Below the pieces are notes generated by a model. It did no database searches, was not told the DNA's origin, and saw only the letters and a program-made list of their open reading frames with translations. A stretch of 64,000 bases of DNA from Plasmopara viticola (Eukaryota; Oomycota; Peronosporomycetes; Peronosporales; Peronosporaceae). The stretch's first letter is position 1, and each line of letters opens with the position of its first letter. The translations under genes were made by a program, and so were the position numbers. The DNA lies in contig MBPM02000163.1 of assembly GCA_001695595.3 (NCBI GenBank), forward strand, positions 1 to 64,000, in the 5' to 3' direction. This document shows, one piece after another, positions 33,273 to 45,061 of the stretch.

Positions 33273-35989
33273 ATGGAAAATCAAGCTGCAGGAAAATTCG
33301 CAACCCCCCTTCTCTACGCCTCCTCGCCATCTGCTGTCCAGTCGCCACGCGACGCAGCCGGATCTTCGCCTGTCTCTGCATCAAGAATCCAGTCGGCACC
33401 CAGCAATCTGGGTACCTCGGGAAGTCCATCTCCCTCGGATTCTCCAACCGGCTCTGATTCCTCTGATGACGCCTCGCCAGCCACCCATCCAGCTGCGCCA
33501 CCGTCGCCTCTCGTACCTTTGTCGCCCCCCTCGTCCGCGCCCTCCGAGCCGCCTGCACCCGCGCTTAAAGACTCGGATGACGAGCCGATGGATGCGCCTC
33601 CGGTTTCTGTTACCAACGTCGCTGCTGCTGCCGTGTCTGCTGTTGTTCTTTCCCCCGCCAACGCCGTGGACTCCAGCACGACTGTGATCGCAGATCACGA
33701 TGACGAGCCGATGGAGTTACCTCCAACTGTTAAAGCGTTGACTACACCTATCGACAAGCGTCCAACGATGGCCGCACTGCTGCGAGAGCAGGAGACCATC
33801 CGTCGCGACGAAGCCAAAGTCGAAGCGAATAGAAGCCGCATCGAGACGCCAAAACCGCTCGCGTGTGACATCGAGTCGATCGAGCGCCAGTACGCTGCTG
33901 GGCGTGGCTGGTCATTCATCGCCTCGCAGATGGACCAAGCGCGGCCGTACGCATTGCCCCGCGCGCGTTACGACATGGTCATTGACACGGGTCGCACTTT
34001 CGCGAAGACTCCGCTACAGAAGATCATGGCGTCGCTGGCTGGTTCGCACCACGGTAACGACGCGCTTGAGAACCTGTACAGCGAGCATGCGATCGGCCAA
34101 GTGTCGAAGCTCCCTGGCGGTAATTTACGCGTAAAGATCAAGACAAAGGAAGCCTGCCTCAAGCTTGAGCGCACAAAAGTGAACATCTTGGGCAGTGTCT
34201 TCTCGTTCAAGGAGTTCGACGTCCTCGCAGGCAAGTACTTCCTCGACATTTCCAACGTCGATTCGGACACTAACACGGACGCGATCCTGCATCGGCTCTT
34301 CATCCTTGGGTGCAAGCCGATCTATGACACGTTCCGCGAGGTAAATATGGCTACCGGCATCACTTCGGCGACGTGGCGAGTGTACTTCCTCTCGAACACG
34401 TGTCCACTACAGCTAATGGTGAACGGCTCGGTATGCGACCAGATCCTGTTCGACAACAAGCTGCACCCAGCTCACGGCAAGAGCGCACCGTTTCAGTCCG
34501 AGCGTCTACCGTATGGTTATCGCTCGCTCCACGGCATCGACCTGCTCACAAGCGACGAAGTCTTCCCGCGTCCAGACCCTCCGGTCGAGTCGCCGTCGTC
34601 GTCGTCACAGGCGTCGAAGCAAACCAAGAAACATCAACAAGCTATGCCAACGATCCCTACGCAAGCGGTGGCGAACGGCAAGCGAATGACCTCGCTGCAG
34701 AAGGCAGTTGAGGAGTCCAAGAAGCGCAATGGGAAGCTCCAAAGCGGAGCTCCGCATGGCTCGCCTCCTGGCACCAACCAGCTCGCGAAGATCCCAAGCA
34801 CCCAAGACGACGCTCTGTCGATCTCAACGTTCGAAGGATCCAACGGCAAAATTTCTCCCCCCGGCAGTCCTAACGGCAAGACGAAAGCTCCGATCTTACT
34901 CTTGATGAATGGCAGCAACGCGGACGTATTCTCGACGGTCCAGAATAAAAAGCGGCGTAGACGCAGTGACATCGACTTCACTGCTTTGCTCACGAAGCAG
35001 CAACCGCAGCCCCTTGATGGCGTCGCGACTGCAAACTACTTCGAAGCGCTCCAGTCTATGGAAGTCGATCTCGTGGTCAAAAACGCCACCGCGAACAAGA
35101 AGCACGGCGTGCGCAAGCAGGTCGTGCCGACCAATGTGAAGCGTCCCGAGGCGCTGACGACCGCAGCGGAGTCGGCATTTTCGTTGAGAAGCACCACACA
35201 AGGATCAAGAAGGCAGCTAAGGCGTCGCCGATACTTGAGGTGACCGAGTCAATGATCAACGATGAGAATACAGCACTGCTCAACATTCTCCCGGACCGTC
35301 TCACAGAAGCAGACGCAAAGGTTCCCAGTATGGTGAAGCTCATCGAGAACGCAACAAACCCCGACCACATCGTGAAGTCGGCCGCTGCTTGTCCGCTCGC
35401 GTTCAACAGCGCGCTATCGCTCGCGATGGATGGTGACGGCAACTCGATCGAGGAGCTCGCCCAGCTTCACGCGATCAACCGCGTGTTGTGCGCGACGTAT
35501 CCTGACGAAGACACAACATTTGTGACGAAGTGGAAGCGCGTCATGGGGATGTCGATGTTGCCGAAGCGTCAAGACATCTTCAAGGAGTGTGCCAAGTGGT
35601 GGACCCACACAGACGCGATCACAGAGCTGTCGCGCGCGTCCAAGGCGCTCGGCATGTTTGAGCTCGCACTCATGTCGATCGCACCAACGCTGTTTAAGAA
35701 CGACCATTGGGTCCAGTACGTTACGGGCCAGCCGGTTGAGTGGATCCCGGCGCACCACATGCGTTTCCTGCACCCAAACACGCTGCTGCGACTGCTGCGG
35801 TCAGACCTTGGTTCACACTGCTTGCAGCAGTGGAGTGAGGTACAGTGGCAAGGTCACCTGCTCGACGACCTAGAGGCGCTGCGAAAGCTCGAAGGTTACT
35901 ACCCGGTCGACTCGTCGGTGCTGAAGGTCTGCGTGGATGCTGACGGCCACGCAATGACGGTAGCGGGAGGCTTGTCCACCCGTTGCTAA
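33273..35989 (+). pseudogene. retrotransposon ORF1 (element 2; one frameshift)
   Basis: About 905 codons if the break is ignored. It starts at ATG 33273 (MENQAAG). The N-terminal 160 residues or so are rich in Ser, Pro and acidic residues, with the motif DDEPM occurring twice, and are longer than in element 1. From PTMAALLREQETIRRDE onward it follows element 1: KPLACDIESIERQYAAG, the RRM-like block and the C-terminal domain (NDHWVQYVTGQPVEWIPAHH). A one-base loss near 35178, between TAAESAF and the conserved HHTKI-type region, moves the rest to another frame, which ends at 35989 in the conserved RC-stop. Confidence 0.85.
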
Positions 35990-36032
35990 AGTTGCCTCGG
36001 CTGCACAGCACGCCTGGAATGCCGTCTCTCTG

Positions 36033-39000
36033 ATGACCGTGAACACCAACGGCATCAAGAAAAACGGCCACCTTTTCATTGACAACCTCCTCTCAAAGCA
36101 TTCGGTGTCGTGCGTCCAAGAAACCAAGTTTGGCGACGCACAACACCTCTCAACCTTCAATTTCCACCTCGACTCGAGCTTCACGCACAAAATCTTCGTA
36201 AATGACCCAAACGCGTTGCTGGATCGACCCACGCGCGGTCGATGCAATGGAGTTCTGACGCTGTTACGCTCCGATTTCCCCGGCTTCGACACGGCTGCTG
36301 AGATATCGCGCCTTTCAGTGTCAGGGAGGTACCTCGTCGTGAAAGTGACGGTCGAGCCTGCTCCCGTCTACATTCACAACGTATACGCGCCAGTTGATCG
36401 CCAAGAGAAGCAACAATTCTTCATGAGTCTGTCGACCGATGAATTTGAGGATGACGCGACGCACTTAGTGCTCGGGGACCTGAACACACCTCTTGATCCG
36501 CGACTAGACTGCTCTACGCCCGATCTGCGCTACGACTCAAGTCGTTCCAGCTGTCTGGAGTGGCTCGCAAAGCTTGGGGTCGTCGACGCCTGGCGGATCC
36601 ACAAGGACACTACGCGCGTATTCACCGGTCCGCTTCCACGGAAGAACCGGTTGGACTACATCTTGATGTCGGAACGGTTCTGTGACCGCTTCTACGACAA
36701 GTCCAAGTACTTCTTGCCCAAGCATGCCGGCGACCACCTTGCGCACAGCGTCTCGCTCCGCTCCAGCACGCAGCTTCACGGTCGCGGATACTGGAAGTTC
36801 CCACGGTATTTGCTAGACTTCCCACAAATCGTTTCGGCGATCGAGAAGGAGGCAGAGATAATACGTGATCAACTGCGCATCGTGGAGAACCCGGGGAAGA
36901 TCTGGGAGCACTGGAAGGCGAGCATCAAGAAGCAGCTACAAGACATGCAGAAGAAGCTCAGACAGCAAGATTCACAAGCCATCGAGGACTCCCGCGTCGC
37001 GCTGGACCAAGCTGCCACACGGTTCCGTGTGTCGTCGAGTGACTACGACCGCGAGCTCTTCGACGAAGCGATGAGCAACTACAAGGAGACGGTGACGCGG
37101 ACAAGTCAGTACAATCAAGACACTGCGTTCGACTTTCAGGTCGCCAACTCCGAGAAGTCCACTAAACACTTCTTCCGTCCGTTGGACACGAGCTTGCGAC
37201 GAGTCTCGATCGAGGAAGTCGTGACACCGAGTGGAGGAGTCTCGACGAACCCTCACGAGATCTCGCTCCGTTTCCTGGAGCACTGGGGTTCCGAGATGGG
37301 AGACCTCGATAGTCCGACAGGAAGAGTTCCTCCACCCGATGACGCCATGCAGCGCAAGCTTCTTGATTCAGTCTCGTGCTTCGTCTCGGACTCTGACCGC
37401 GAAATGCTTGACGCTGAGTTAACAGCAGCAGACCTCGCAGGTGCGATCAAGCATATGAAGGCGACATCATCACCAGGGATGGATGGCTTGACCGCTGGTT
37501 TCTACCAGGTGGCGCCAGTTGTGTTCGGTGAGTGCTTGGCAACTGTGTTCTCGGACCGACTCCGACGTGGCGAGCTCATGGCGTCTCAGCGCAAGTCGGC
37601 AGTCGTGCTACTTCACAAGAAGGGCTCACGCGCCGAGCCTGGCAACTACCGGCCGATCGCTCTCATACCAGTCGATGTGAAGGTGCTGTCAAAAGCGCTG
37701 ACGTATCGGTTGCAGGGCGTGATCCCCGACTTGATTCATCCGGATCAAAAGGGGTTTGTCAAAGGCCGCTCGATACATCACCACGTGCGCTTCCTCTCCG
37801 ATCTGCAAGATCTCGTCACAAGCCGCGACGAAGAGGCATACGCGTTGTTCTTGGACTTCCAGAAGGCCTTCGACCGTGTTAACTGGGACTACATGTTCCG
37901 GCTGCTTGAGCGCATGGGCTTCGGACAGGGCTTCATCAAGTGGATCCAGCTGTTGTACACAAACCCCAAGCGCACTTGCTGATCAACGGCAACGTCCAGC
38001 CAGCATTGCATCCGACGCGCGGCGTGAAGCAAGGCGATCCACTCTCAGCGTTGCTGTTCGTGCTCACGATCGAGCCGCTCGGGAACATGCTGCGCGCGCA
38101 TGAAGAACACGGTGTGTGTCTGAATGAAGACCACACGGTGACGAGCATATTCTTTGCGGATGACTCGACGCTTCTCGCCAGCTCGATCGTGAATCTTCAA
38201 GAGCAACTTGCGTCCGTGGACGAGTATTGCCAAGGCTCGGGCGCAAAACTCAACTTGTCCAAGTCTGTGCTGCTGGCCCTGAATCGGAATGCCATATGCC
38301 CAGCGATGCCTGGCGTCCATATTCTCGCGCGCACGGACACGGTCAAATACTTAGGCATCCCATTTGGACAAGCGCCTCTGGACAACATCATCATCGAGTT
38401 CCTTGACCAGCGCTTTTACGACGGCTTCAAGGCTTGGTACCGACGCGCGCGCACGCTTCGTGGTCGACTCCTAGTAGCACAGACGATGGTGCTCTCGCGA
38501 TTGTGGCACCACACACAGCATGTAGCGATTCCGCAGACAGTTGTGCGACGCTGGCAGTCGATGCTCAACCGCTTCGTCTTAAGCCGCAAGCACGACCGCG
38601 ATGCAAAGCATGTGCAGCTCATCCCGAGTGAGTTCTTGCACCAGCGGCGCAGTGACGGTGGATTGGGAATTCCAAGACTCGACGCGCAACTTAGGTGTCA
38701 GCGTCTCGCACTACTACTGCAGTTCATGCACGCGGCGAGTGCGACCCATGTGAGGAACTGGGCAACTGCGAGCGTTGAGTTACTGACATCCGTGATGCCT
38801 TGCTACGGCAAATGCACCGCGCTGGATTTCCTCACAATCTCTCCGCTTCGACACGGCGAGCTAATCGGATGGAGTCAAGCGTCGGTATGGTGGAGAGTAA
38901 CGTGGACATGGTGGTACAAGACGCGCTGGGAGATTACGTGGCGCGACCTACCTCCAAACGAGCGCACGATGTATGGTATGAACCAGCCGATCTGGTTTCA

Positions 39001-40117
39001 CGCAGACGCAGAGCTACACTATGAGAAGACCATGCGGACAGCAACGACGGAAGCGCATCGACGATGTCTCGGCATGGTCCCCGAGCCACAGCGCAGCTTT
39101 CGTCTGCATGTCTCGCGTGTGTTTGATCTGCGGTCGCTTGCAGACTTTCGACTCGAGGGTGAGGCGTGGCCGACTTGTGATAACTTCGTTCAACGCCACC
39201 TCGACTTCACCTTCGCTCCTGTTCTGCCGGGTGTACAAGCAAAGTGGCTACGTGCACTGCATCGTGAGGCAACGCAAATTGTGGAACGACTTGGTGCACT
39301 GCAGCTAGTGCAACTCTCGTTCAGCACCAGCTCGCAGCGTCTGCTCCCGCACCTGGGATGCACGAGTGGCACGAGGAAGTGCTTGATCCCGGTGATCCCG
39401 AGATCGGCGCTTCTGCAAGTCATCTGGACACCCAAGCTGCCAAGCAAGCCACATCCGATGGCAATCTTCTCTCAGCGTGTCGACAAGCACCGGATCAAGA
39501 CATTCGCCGAACACGGCAAGAGACTGAGTAAGATCTTGCTGCCGGTCTTCGACGACTTGCAGTTTCGACTCGCCTTCCGGCTGCTTCCCGTGCGCTCACG
39601 CTTTTGGTTCCTAGAAGCATCACGTCCGGGTATCCGCATCTGTGTTCGCGACAGCTGCGAAGCAATCGAGACAGAGCAACATCTGTTCTTTGACTGCATG
39701 CCCGCATCGCAGGTGTGGCGGCAGATCTCGATACTCGTTGGGCCTTTCTTCGTCTCTCGCTCTGGATGGCTTGACATCGCTCTCGGGAACAAGCTGCGCA
39801 TCCGCGAAGAATGGGACGAGTGCGCTGACGTGATTCACGACGTATGGCACGTTCTCCGAGCTGCGACGCTACACACGATTTGGACGGATCGCAACAGGTG
39901 CCTGTTTGACGGAAGACAGCCGACTCCTGCAGCTCCGGCGCTCGCGGTGATCTTTTCGACGTTCTGTGCGCACGTTCGATTCTTTCAACGGCGGTTGTAC
40001 GATCGAGAAGAGAATCGCGAGCTAAAGCGAGTGATCGAAGCGATGAAGACTCATTCAGCATTTGGTGACTTTACAAACCGGCAACCGGAAATCACCAGTG
40101 TTCGGTCAAGTCTGTAG
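36033..40117 (+). pseudogene. retrotransposon ORF2: APE endonuclease, RT, zf-RVT (element 2; one frameshift)
   Basis: Starts at ATG 36033 (MTVNTNGIKKNGHLF). The same frame reads back past the ORF1 stop to a TAG near 35961, so an upstream start would need a frameshift. Visible motifs are QETK, GDLNTPLDPR, RLDYIL and GDHLAHS (endonuclease); LDFQKAFDRV, RGVKQGDPLSALLF and FADDST (RT); and CVRDSC...HLFFDC with DRNRCLFDGRQ (zf-RVT region). One base is lost near 37968 between the catalytic LDF and the GVKQGDPL motif, splitting the RT. About 1361 codons overall. Confidence 0.88.
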
Positions 40118-40247
40118 CCGAGGTTCTCCGATAAAGAATTTCGAGTCGACGGTATGCTGTTTGAGAGTTTTTAATCCCCGACACAGACCGCCACGTGTCC
40201 AACCGTCTCATTTCCGAATTTTCCAGCTCCTGCACAAGCGACTAAAG
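40118..40247 (+). other. ORF2-ORF3 interval of element 2
   Basis: 130 bp with patches of similarity to the start of the element 1 3' UTR (TGCTGTTTGAGAGTTTTT against TGCTATTTGGAAGTTTTT; TCCAGCTCCTGCACAAG against TGGCTCCTGCTCAAG). This shows that the two 3' regions are related. Confidence 0.6.
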
Positions 40248-41595
40248 ATGTCTCCACAGCACCTCCACGCCTTCGGCCCCGTCCAATTCACCCAAGCCGC
40301 CTTTACCAGCTCGAAACCTGGCCTTCCTCTGCGGACTGTATTGTCTCCGGCTGCACCCGAAAGGGAGACGGGGGGCATGAGCCCAGAGAAAAGCCAGGCG
40401 AAGAGCTCGGACAAGAGTGGTGGAGATGAGGTTGAGGAGCCGTTGGATGAGGAGGGGCTGGTCGATGACACCATGGCTGGGCCGTCTGACGTGCCATCAG
40501 CCTCGCAGTGCGGCGAAGACGATGGCGAAGGAGACGACGACGATGGTGCAACCAATATCGATAGCAACAGCGACGACGGCAACAGCAATGAAGACAGCGA
40601 CGAAGATGCCGACGACAACAAAGGCGACAAACCTGCCGACTGTGAAGACAATGGCGGTGTTGTCGTCGTTGACGTCAGCAAAGGAAGTGCAGGCGACGAC
40701 GACGGTGTCGACGACGAGCCTGTCACTCTGATTCCAACCTCCCCGTTCATCTCGCCTCCCAAGCTTCGACGACAACTGTGTGCGGCTACACGCTCCGCAA
40801 GCGCACAGCCGACCAACTCGAAGCTATGCGCCCAGTCAAGCGCACTCGGCGGACCAAGCCCAGCGTGGAGATCGGAGAGATTGACTGCATCGACAACCGA
40901 CGGGAGGTATCCAGCGGCTTCGAGTATCGCGTGACTTGGAGCGACGGCGCCGACCCAATCTGGCTGCCACGAGACCAGCTTATCGAAGACGGCAACACTA
41001 ACCTGGTTGAGGCGCTCGACTCGTATCTCGAGCGATATCCCAACCGGGAGGTGACGTTCCAAGCATTCGTCAGCCGCAACGCCCGGGCGTTCGCAGCTGT
41101 TGCCGACAATGAAGATAATTCTTGCGTGCCACATGCCTTCCAGATGGCGCTCGAGCTGCTTGGCTACCAAGAACAGAGCGCCCTTCTTCCGGCGATCTGG
41201 TCGAAGTACCTGACAGACGCGCTTGCTGCGAAGGTCCAGCTACAACAAGGGTTCCACAAAACAAGCGAGATCCTGCGCTACTGCGCCAAGGGCGTCACCA
41301 AGTGCGGGATTAAGCTCGACCTCAAGACACTCGGGTCAACCTCTTTGACGGCGATGGTGCGGGCCCCATGGCTTTCGCGACTCGAGTCCTCCCAAACGAG
41401 CAAGGCGTGCGAGTGCTGGAGCCGGGAGTATACATCGTCGGTGCATTCAAGCGAAACATGCGTGCACATTGCTTCGCGATGGAAGTGACAGACGACGAAG
41501 ACATCATCGTGCGCGAAGATGGCATTGACTCCGGCATCGGCGATCAGACATGGCTGCGCATGATCAAGTTCATCCGCAGGGTAAAGGTGACGTAA
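40248..41595 (+). pseudogene. ORF3: acidic N-terminus, chromodomain-like region, cysteine-peptidase-like C-terminus (frameshifted)
   Basis: Three overlapping frames read as one protein broken twice. ATG 40248 (MSPQHLHAFGP) opens an acidic Asp/Glu/Ser/Asn-rich stretch to about 40770. The next frame gives a basic patch (RKRTADQLEAMRPVKRTRR) and a chromodomain-like segment at about 40868-41040 (EYRVTWSDGADPIWLPRDQL), then DNSCVPHAF (Cys near 41123), which resembles an OTU/papain-fold nucleophile. From about 41333 a third frame has VNLFDGDGAGPMAFATRV and RAHCFAMEVTDDED (candidate His near 41467). Stop TAA 41593-41595 runs into a 20-A tract. Chromodomains in mobile elements often steer integration through chromatin. 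The peptidase assignment is tentative. Elements 1 and 3 lack this ORF. Confidence 0.6.
40317..40398 (+). other. 59-bp conserved block with inverted-repeat arms (element 2 copy)
   Basis: Core 40326-40384, matching element 1 9216-9274 at 56 of 59 positions. It overlaps the inverted arms CCTGGCCTTCCTCTG (40317-40331) and CAGAGAAAAGCCAGG (40384-40398), whose sequence differs from the element 1 arms while the pairing is kept. Minus-strand RNA would pair fully if G-U pairs are allowed. Here the block lies inside ORF3. Confidence 0.55.
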
Positions 41596-41613
41596 AAAAA
41601 AAAAAAAAAAAAA
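41594..41613 (+). repeat. 20-A tract after ORF3 stop
   Basis: Uninterrupted A20 that includes the last two bases of the TAA stop. It suggests a former poly(A) 3' end, so ORF3 may have arrived as a reverse-transcribed mRNA or marks an older element terminus. Confidence 0.7.
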
Positions 41614-41845
41614 GGTTAAAAAGGAAACTCTGATGAGTGATCCGACCTCTGTACACCTGGAGCCGTTTTGTCTTTGCCTCTTAAGGTACAGTGTACCCGG
41701 GAGACTGGACAGAAGGGACTCCGCCAATGGGACTTAGTGTACGCGCGGTGGATCTTTCTCACCCTCTCCAAGTTTGTTCGGCTAGGGTTGTGAAACCCAT
41801 ATCGGCCATTCTACGTTATGGAGGAAGCGATCCGGAATCGAATGC

Positions 41846-41918
41846 TGTACGTTGTGGGGTTTGAACCCACGACCTCCCGCTTGGAAAGCGGGTGCTCTAC
41901 CGTTTGAGCCAGCTGGTC
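41846..41918 (-). pseudogene. tRNA-Gly(UCC)-like sequence, tRNA pseudogene or SINE head
   Basis: The minus strand gives a sound D-arm (GCTC/GAGC), anticodon arm CCCGC-TTTCCAA-GCGGG (anticodon TCC), T-arm GTGGG/CCCAC with TTCAAAC, and A and B boxes. The acceptor halves GACCAGC and AACGTAC hardly pair. A working tRNA is unlikely; a tRNA-derived SINE head or decayed tRNA fits better. Confidence 0.6.
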
Positions 41919-42087
41919 TTGAATTTTTTGGCTTAACAACCTCCACCAAGAAACATCGAGAACAAAACATCTGTTCAGGTAAGATTCAAGGAACGTAGCG
42001 TACATAAAAGGTACAACTCAAAAAAGTGTAAATTAGTATTTATATCAGTAAAATAAGTCAGTTACCGGTAGATTGAGAAGCAACTCA

Positions 42088-42108
42088 GTCTATTTTAACG
42101 TAATAGAC
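42088..42108 (+). other. 3'-terminal hairpin of element 2
   Basis: GTCTATT (42088-42094), 7-nt loop, AATAGAC (42102-42108). It has the same position and stem as element 1 apart from the innermost pair, A-T there and T-A here. Confidence 0.6.
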
Positions 42109-42116
42109 AAACTTTA

Positions 42117-42133
42117 AACTGAGCTACACTCGG
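42117..42133. repeat. target-site duplication, right copy, element 2
   Basis: AACTGAGCTACACTCGG, then native flank TTGTCAAGTGCC. Confidence 0.92.
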
Positions 42134-42409
42134 TTGTCAAGTGCCTTTCACGTTAAAACATACAAAAACGTCGCATACCTCCTTCACGCTCAACTAAGAC
42201 ATCTGAGCTTATCTAGCACAGCGCCATTTGCTACTCCACTGACAGGACCTACTTTAAAAACACACACGCTCTTTAGCAAGTTTTGATGAAACTGGTTGAC
42301 GCCTTCTGACTTAATTTAAAAGAGAGGAGCAGCACGGAAGAATTAGACAAGGCTTTAGTACAAAGGCAAAGCCAACCTAAAGGCGAATGATACAAGCCGT
42401 AACATCAAG

Positions 42410-42512
42410 TCCGAGTGGCCGGAATCGAACCAGCGACCAATTGATTTCCGAGTATACTGAGCTCAGTATCGAACACTACAGTCAATCGCTCTACCAACTG
42501 AGCTACACTCGG
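42410..42512 (-). tRNA. tRNA-Tyr(GUA), intron-containing
   Basis: Consensus copy; first complete tRNA after element 2. Confidence 0.92.
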
Positions 42513-42788
42513 TTGTTAAGTGCCTTTCACGTTAAAACATACAAAAACGTCGCATACCTCCTTCACGCTCAACTAAGACATCTGAGCTTATCTAGCACAG
42601 CGCCATTTGCTACTCCACTGACAGGACCTACTTTAAAAACACACACGCTCTTTAGCAAGTTTTGATGAAACTGGTTGACGCCTTCTGACTTAATTTAAAA
42701 GAGAGGAGCAGCACGGAAGAATAAGACAAGGCTTTAGTACAAAGGCAAAGCCAACCTAAATGCGAATAATACAAGCCGTAACATCAAG

Positions 42789-42891
42789 TCCGAGTGGCCG
42801 GAATCGAACCAGCGACCAATTGATTTCCGAGTATACTGAGCTCAGTATCGAACACTACAGTCAATCGCTCTACCAACTGAGCTACACTCGG
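42789..42891 (-). tRNA. tRNA-Tyr(GUA), intron-containing
   Basis: Consensus copy. Confidence 0.92.
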
Positions 42892-43167
42892 TTGTTAACT
42901 GCCTTTCACGTTAAAACATACAAAAACGTCGCATACCTCCTTCACGCTCAACTAAGACATCTGAGCTCATCTAGCACAGCGCCATTTGCTACTCCACTGA
43001 CAGGACCTACTTTAAAAACACACACGCTCTTTAGCAAGTTTTGATGAAACTGGTTGACGCCTTCTGACTTAATTTAAAAGAGAGGAGCAGCACGGAAGAA
43101 TAAGACAAGGCTTTAGTACAAAGGCAAAGCCAACCTAAAGGCGAATGATACAAGCCGTAACATCAAG

Positions 43168-43270
43168 TCCGAGTGGCCGGAATCGAACCAGCGACCAATT
43201 GATTTCCGAGTATACTGAGCTCAGTATCGAACACTACAGTCAATCGCTCTACCAACTGAGCTACACTCGG
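43168..43270 (-). tRNA. tRNA-Tyr(GUA), intron-containing
   Basis: Consensus copy; one base lost in the following spacer (CTCACTGAC). Confidence 0.92.
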
Positions 43271-43545
43271 TTGTTAACTGCCTTTCACGTTAAAACATAC
43301 AAAAACGTCGCATACCTCCTTCACGCTCAACTAAGACATCTGAGCTTATCTAGCACAGCGCCATTTGCTACTCACTGACAGGACCTACTTTAAAAACACA
43401 CACGCTCTTTAGCAAGTTTTGATGAAACTGGTTGACGCCTTCTGACTTAATTTAAAAGAGAGGAGCAGCACGGAAGAATAAGACAAGGCTTTAGTACAAA
43501 GGCAAAGCCAACCTAAAGGCGAATAATACAAGCCGTAACATCAAG

Positions 43546-43648
43546 TCCGAGTGGCCGGAATCGAACCAGCGACCAATTGATTTCCGAGTATACTGAGCTC
43601 AGTATCGAACACTACAGTCAATCGCTCTACCAACTGAGCTACACTCGG
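43546..43648 (-). tRNA. tRNA-Tyr(GUA), intron-containing
   Basis: Consensus copy. Confidence 0.92.
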
Positions 43649-43924
43649 TTGTTAAGTGCCTTTCACGTTAAAACATACAAAAACGTCGCATACCTCCTTC
43701 ACGCTCAACTAAGACATCTGAGCTTATCTAGCACAGCGCCATTTGCTACTCCACTGACAGGACCTACTTTAAAAACACACACGCTCTTTAGCAAGTTTTG
43801 ATGAAACTGGTTGACGCCTTCTGACTTAATTTAAAAGAGAGGAGCAGCACGGAAGAATAAGACAAGGCTTTAGTACAAAGGCAAAGCCAACCTAAAGGCG
43901 AATGATACAAGCCGTAACATCAAG

Positions 43925-44027
43925 TCCGAGTGGCCGGAATCGAACCAGCGACCAATTGATTTCCGAGTATACTGAGCTCAGTATCGAACACTACAGTCAA
44001 TCGCTCTACCAACTGAGCTACACTCGG
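43925..44027 (-). tRNA. tRNA-Tyr(GUA), intron-containing
   Basis: Consensus copy. Confidence 0.92.
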
Positions 44028-44303
44028 TTGTTAACTGCCTTTCACGTTAAAACATACAAAAACGTCGCATACCTCCTTCACGCTCAACTAAGACATCTGA
44101 GCTTATCTAGCACAGCGCCATTTGCTACTCCACTGACAGGACCTACTTTAAAAACACACACGCTCTTTAGCAAGTTTTGATGAAACTGGTTGACGCCTTC
44201 TGACTTAATTTAAAAGAGAGGAGCAGCACGGAAGAATAAGACAAGGCTTTAGTACAAAGGCAAAGCCAACCTAAAGGCGAATGATACAAGCCGTAACATC
44301 AAG

Positions 44304-44406
44304 TCCGAGTGGCCGGAATCGAACCAGCGACCAATTGATTTCCGAGTATACTGAGCTCAGTATCGAACACTACAGTCAATCGCTCTACCAACTGAGCTAC
44401 ACTCGG
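44304..44406 (-). tRNA. tRNA-Tyr(GUA), intron-containing
   Basis: Consensus copy. Confidence 0.92.
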
Positions 44407-44682
44407 TTGTTAACTGCCTTTCACGTTAAAACATACAAAAACGTCGCATACCTCCTTCACGCTCAACTAAGACATCTGAGCTTATCTAGCACAGCGCCAT
44501 TTGCTACTCCACTGACAGGACCTACTTTAAAAACACACACGCTCTTTAGCAAGTTTTGATGAAACTGGTTGACGCCTTCTGACTTAATTTAAAAGAGAGG
44601 AGCAGCACGGAAGAATAAGACAAGGCTTTAGTACAAAGGCAAAGCCAACCTAAAGGCGAATAATACAAGCCGTAACATCAAG

Positions 44683-44785
44683 TCCGAGTGGCCGGAATCG
44701 AACCAGCGACCAATTGATTTCCGAGTATACTGAGCTCAGTATCGAACACTACAGTCAATCGCTCTACCAACTGAGCTACACTCGG
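44683..44785 (-). tRNA. tRNA-Tyr(GUA), intron-containing
   Basis: Consensus copy. Confidence 0.92.
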
Positions 44786-45061
44786 TTGTTAACTGCCTTT
44801 CACGTTAAAACATACAAAAACGTCGCATACCTCCTTCACGCTCAACTAAGACATCTGAGCTTATCTAGCACAGCGCCATTTGCTACTCCACTGACAGGAC
44901 CTACTTTAAAAACACACACGCTCTTTAGCAAGTTTTGATGAAACTGGTTGACGCCTTCTGACTTAATTTAAAAGAGAGGAGCAGCACGGAAGAATAAGAC
45001 AAGGCTTTAGTACAAAGGCAAAGCCAACCTAAAGGCGAATGATACAAGCCGTAACATCAAG

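Larger units (their letters stand above)
33175..42116 (+). mobile_element. non-LTR retrotransposon element 2, tRNA-Tyr-targeted, with extra ORF3
   Basis: About 8.9 kb, the longest copy. The 5' UTR is 98 bp. ORF1 and ORF2 each have one single-base frameshift. A third, frameshifted ORF (40248-41595) follows and ends at a 20-A run, then about 500 bp of other sequence precedes the 3' end. It uses the same target base and the same 17-bp duplication as element 1. The coding sequence looks richer in third-position G/C than in elements 3 and 4, and the ORF1 N-terminus is longer, so it is a separate lineage and not a recent copy of the others. Confidence 0.92.
41614..42116 (+). other. element 2 3' UTR after the A tract
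   Basis: No ORF supported. It contains the tRNA-like sequence at 41846-41918 and ends with the terminal hairpin 42088-42108. The rest is unassigned. Confidence 0.6.

Noticed and set aside
40062..40247. ORF3 start upstream at 40062
   Set aside because: That frame overlaps the end of ORF2 and the first ATG after the stop region is 40248; upstream residues show no conserved feature.
41846..41918. Functional tRNA-Gly(UCC) gene
   Set aside because: Acceptor halves pair at only two of seven positions.
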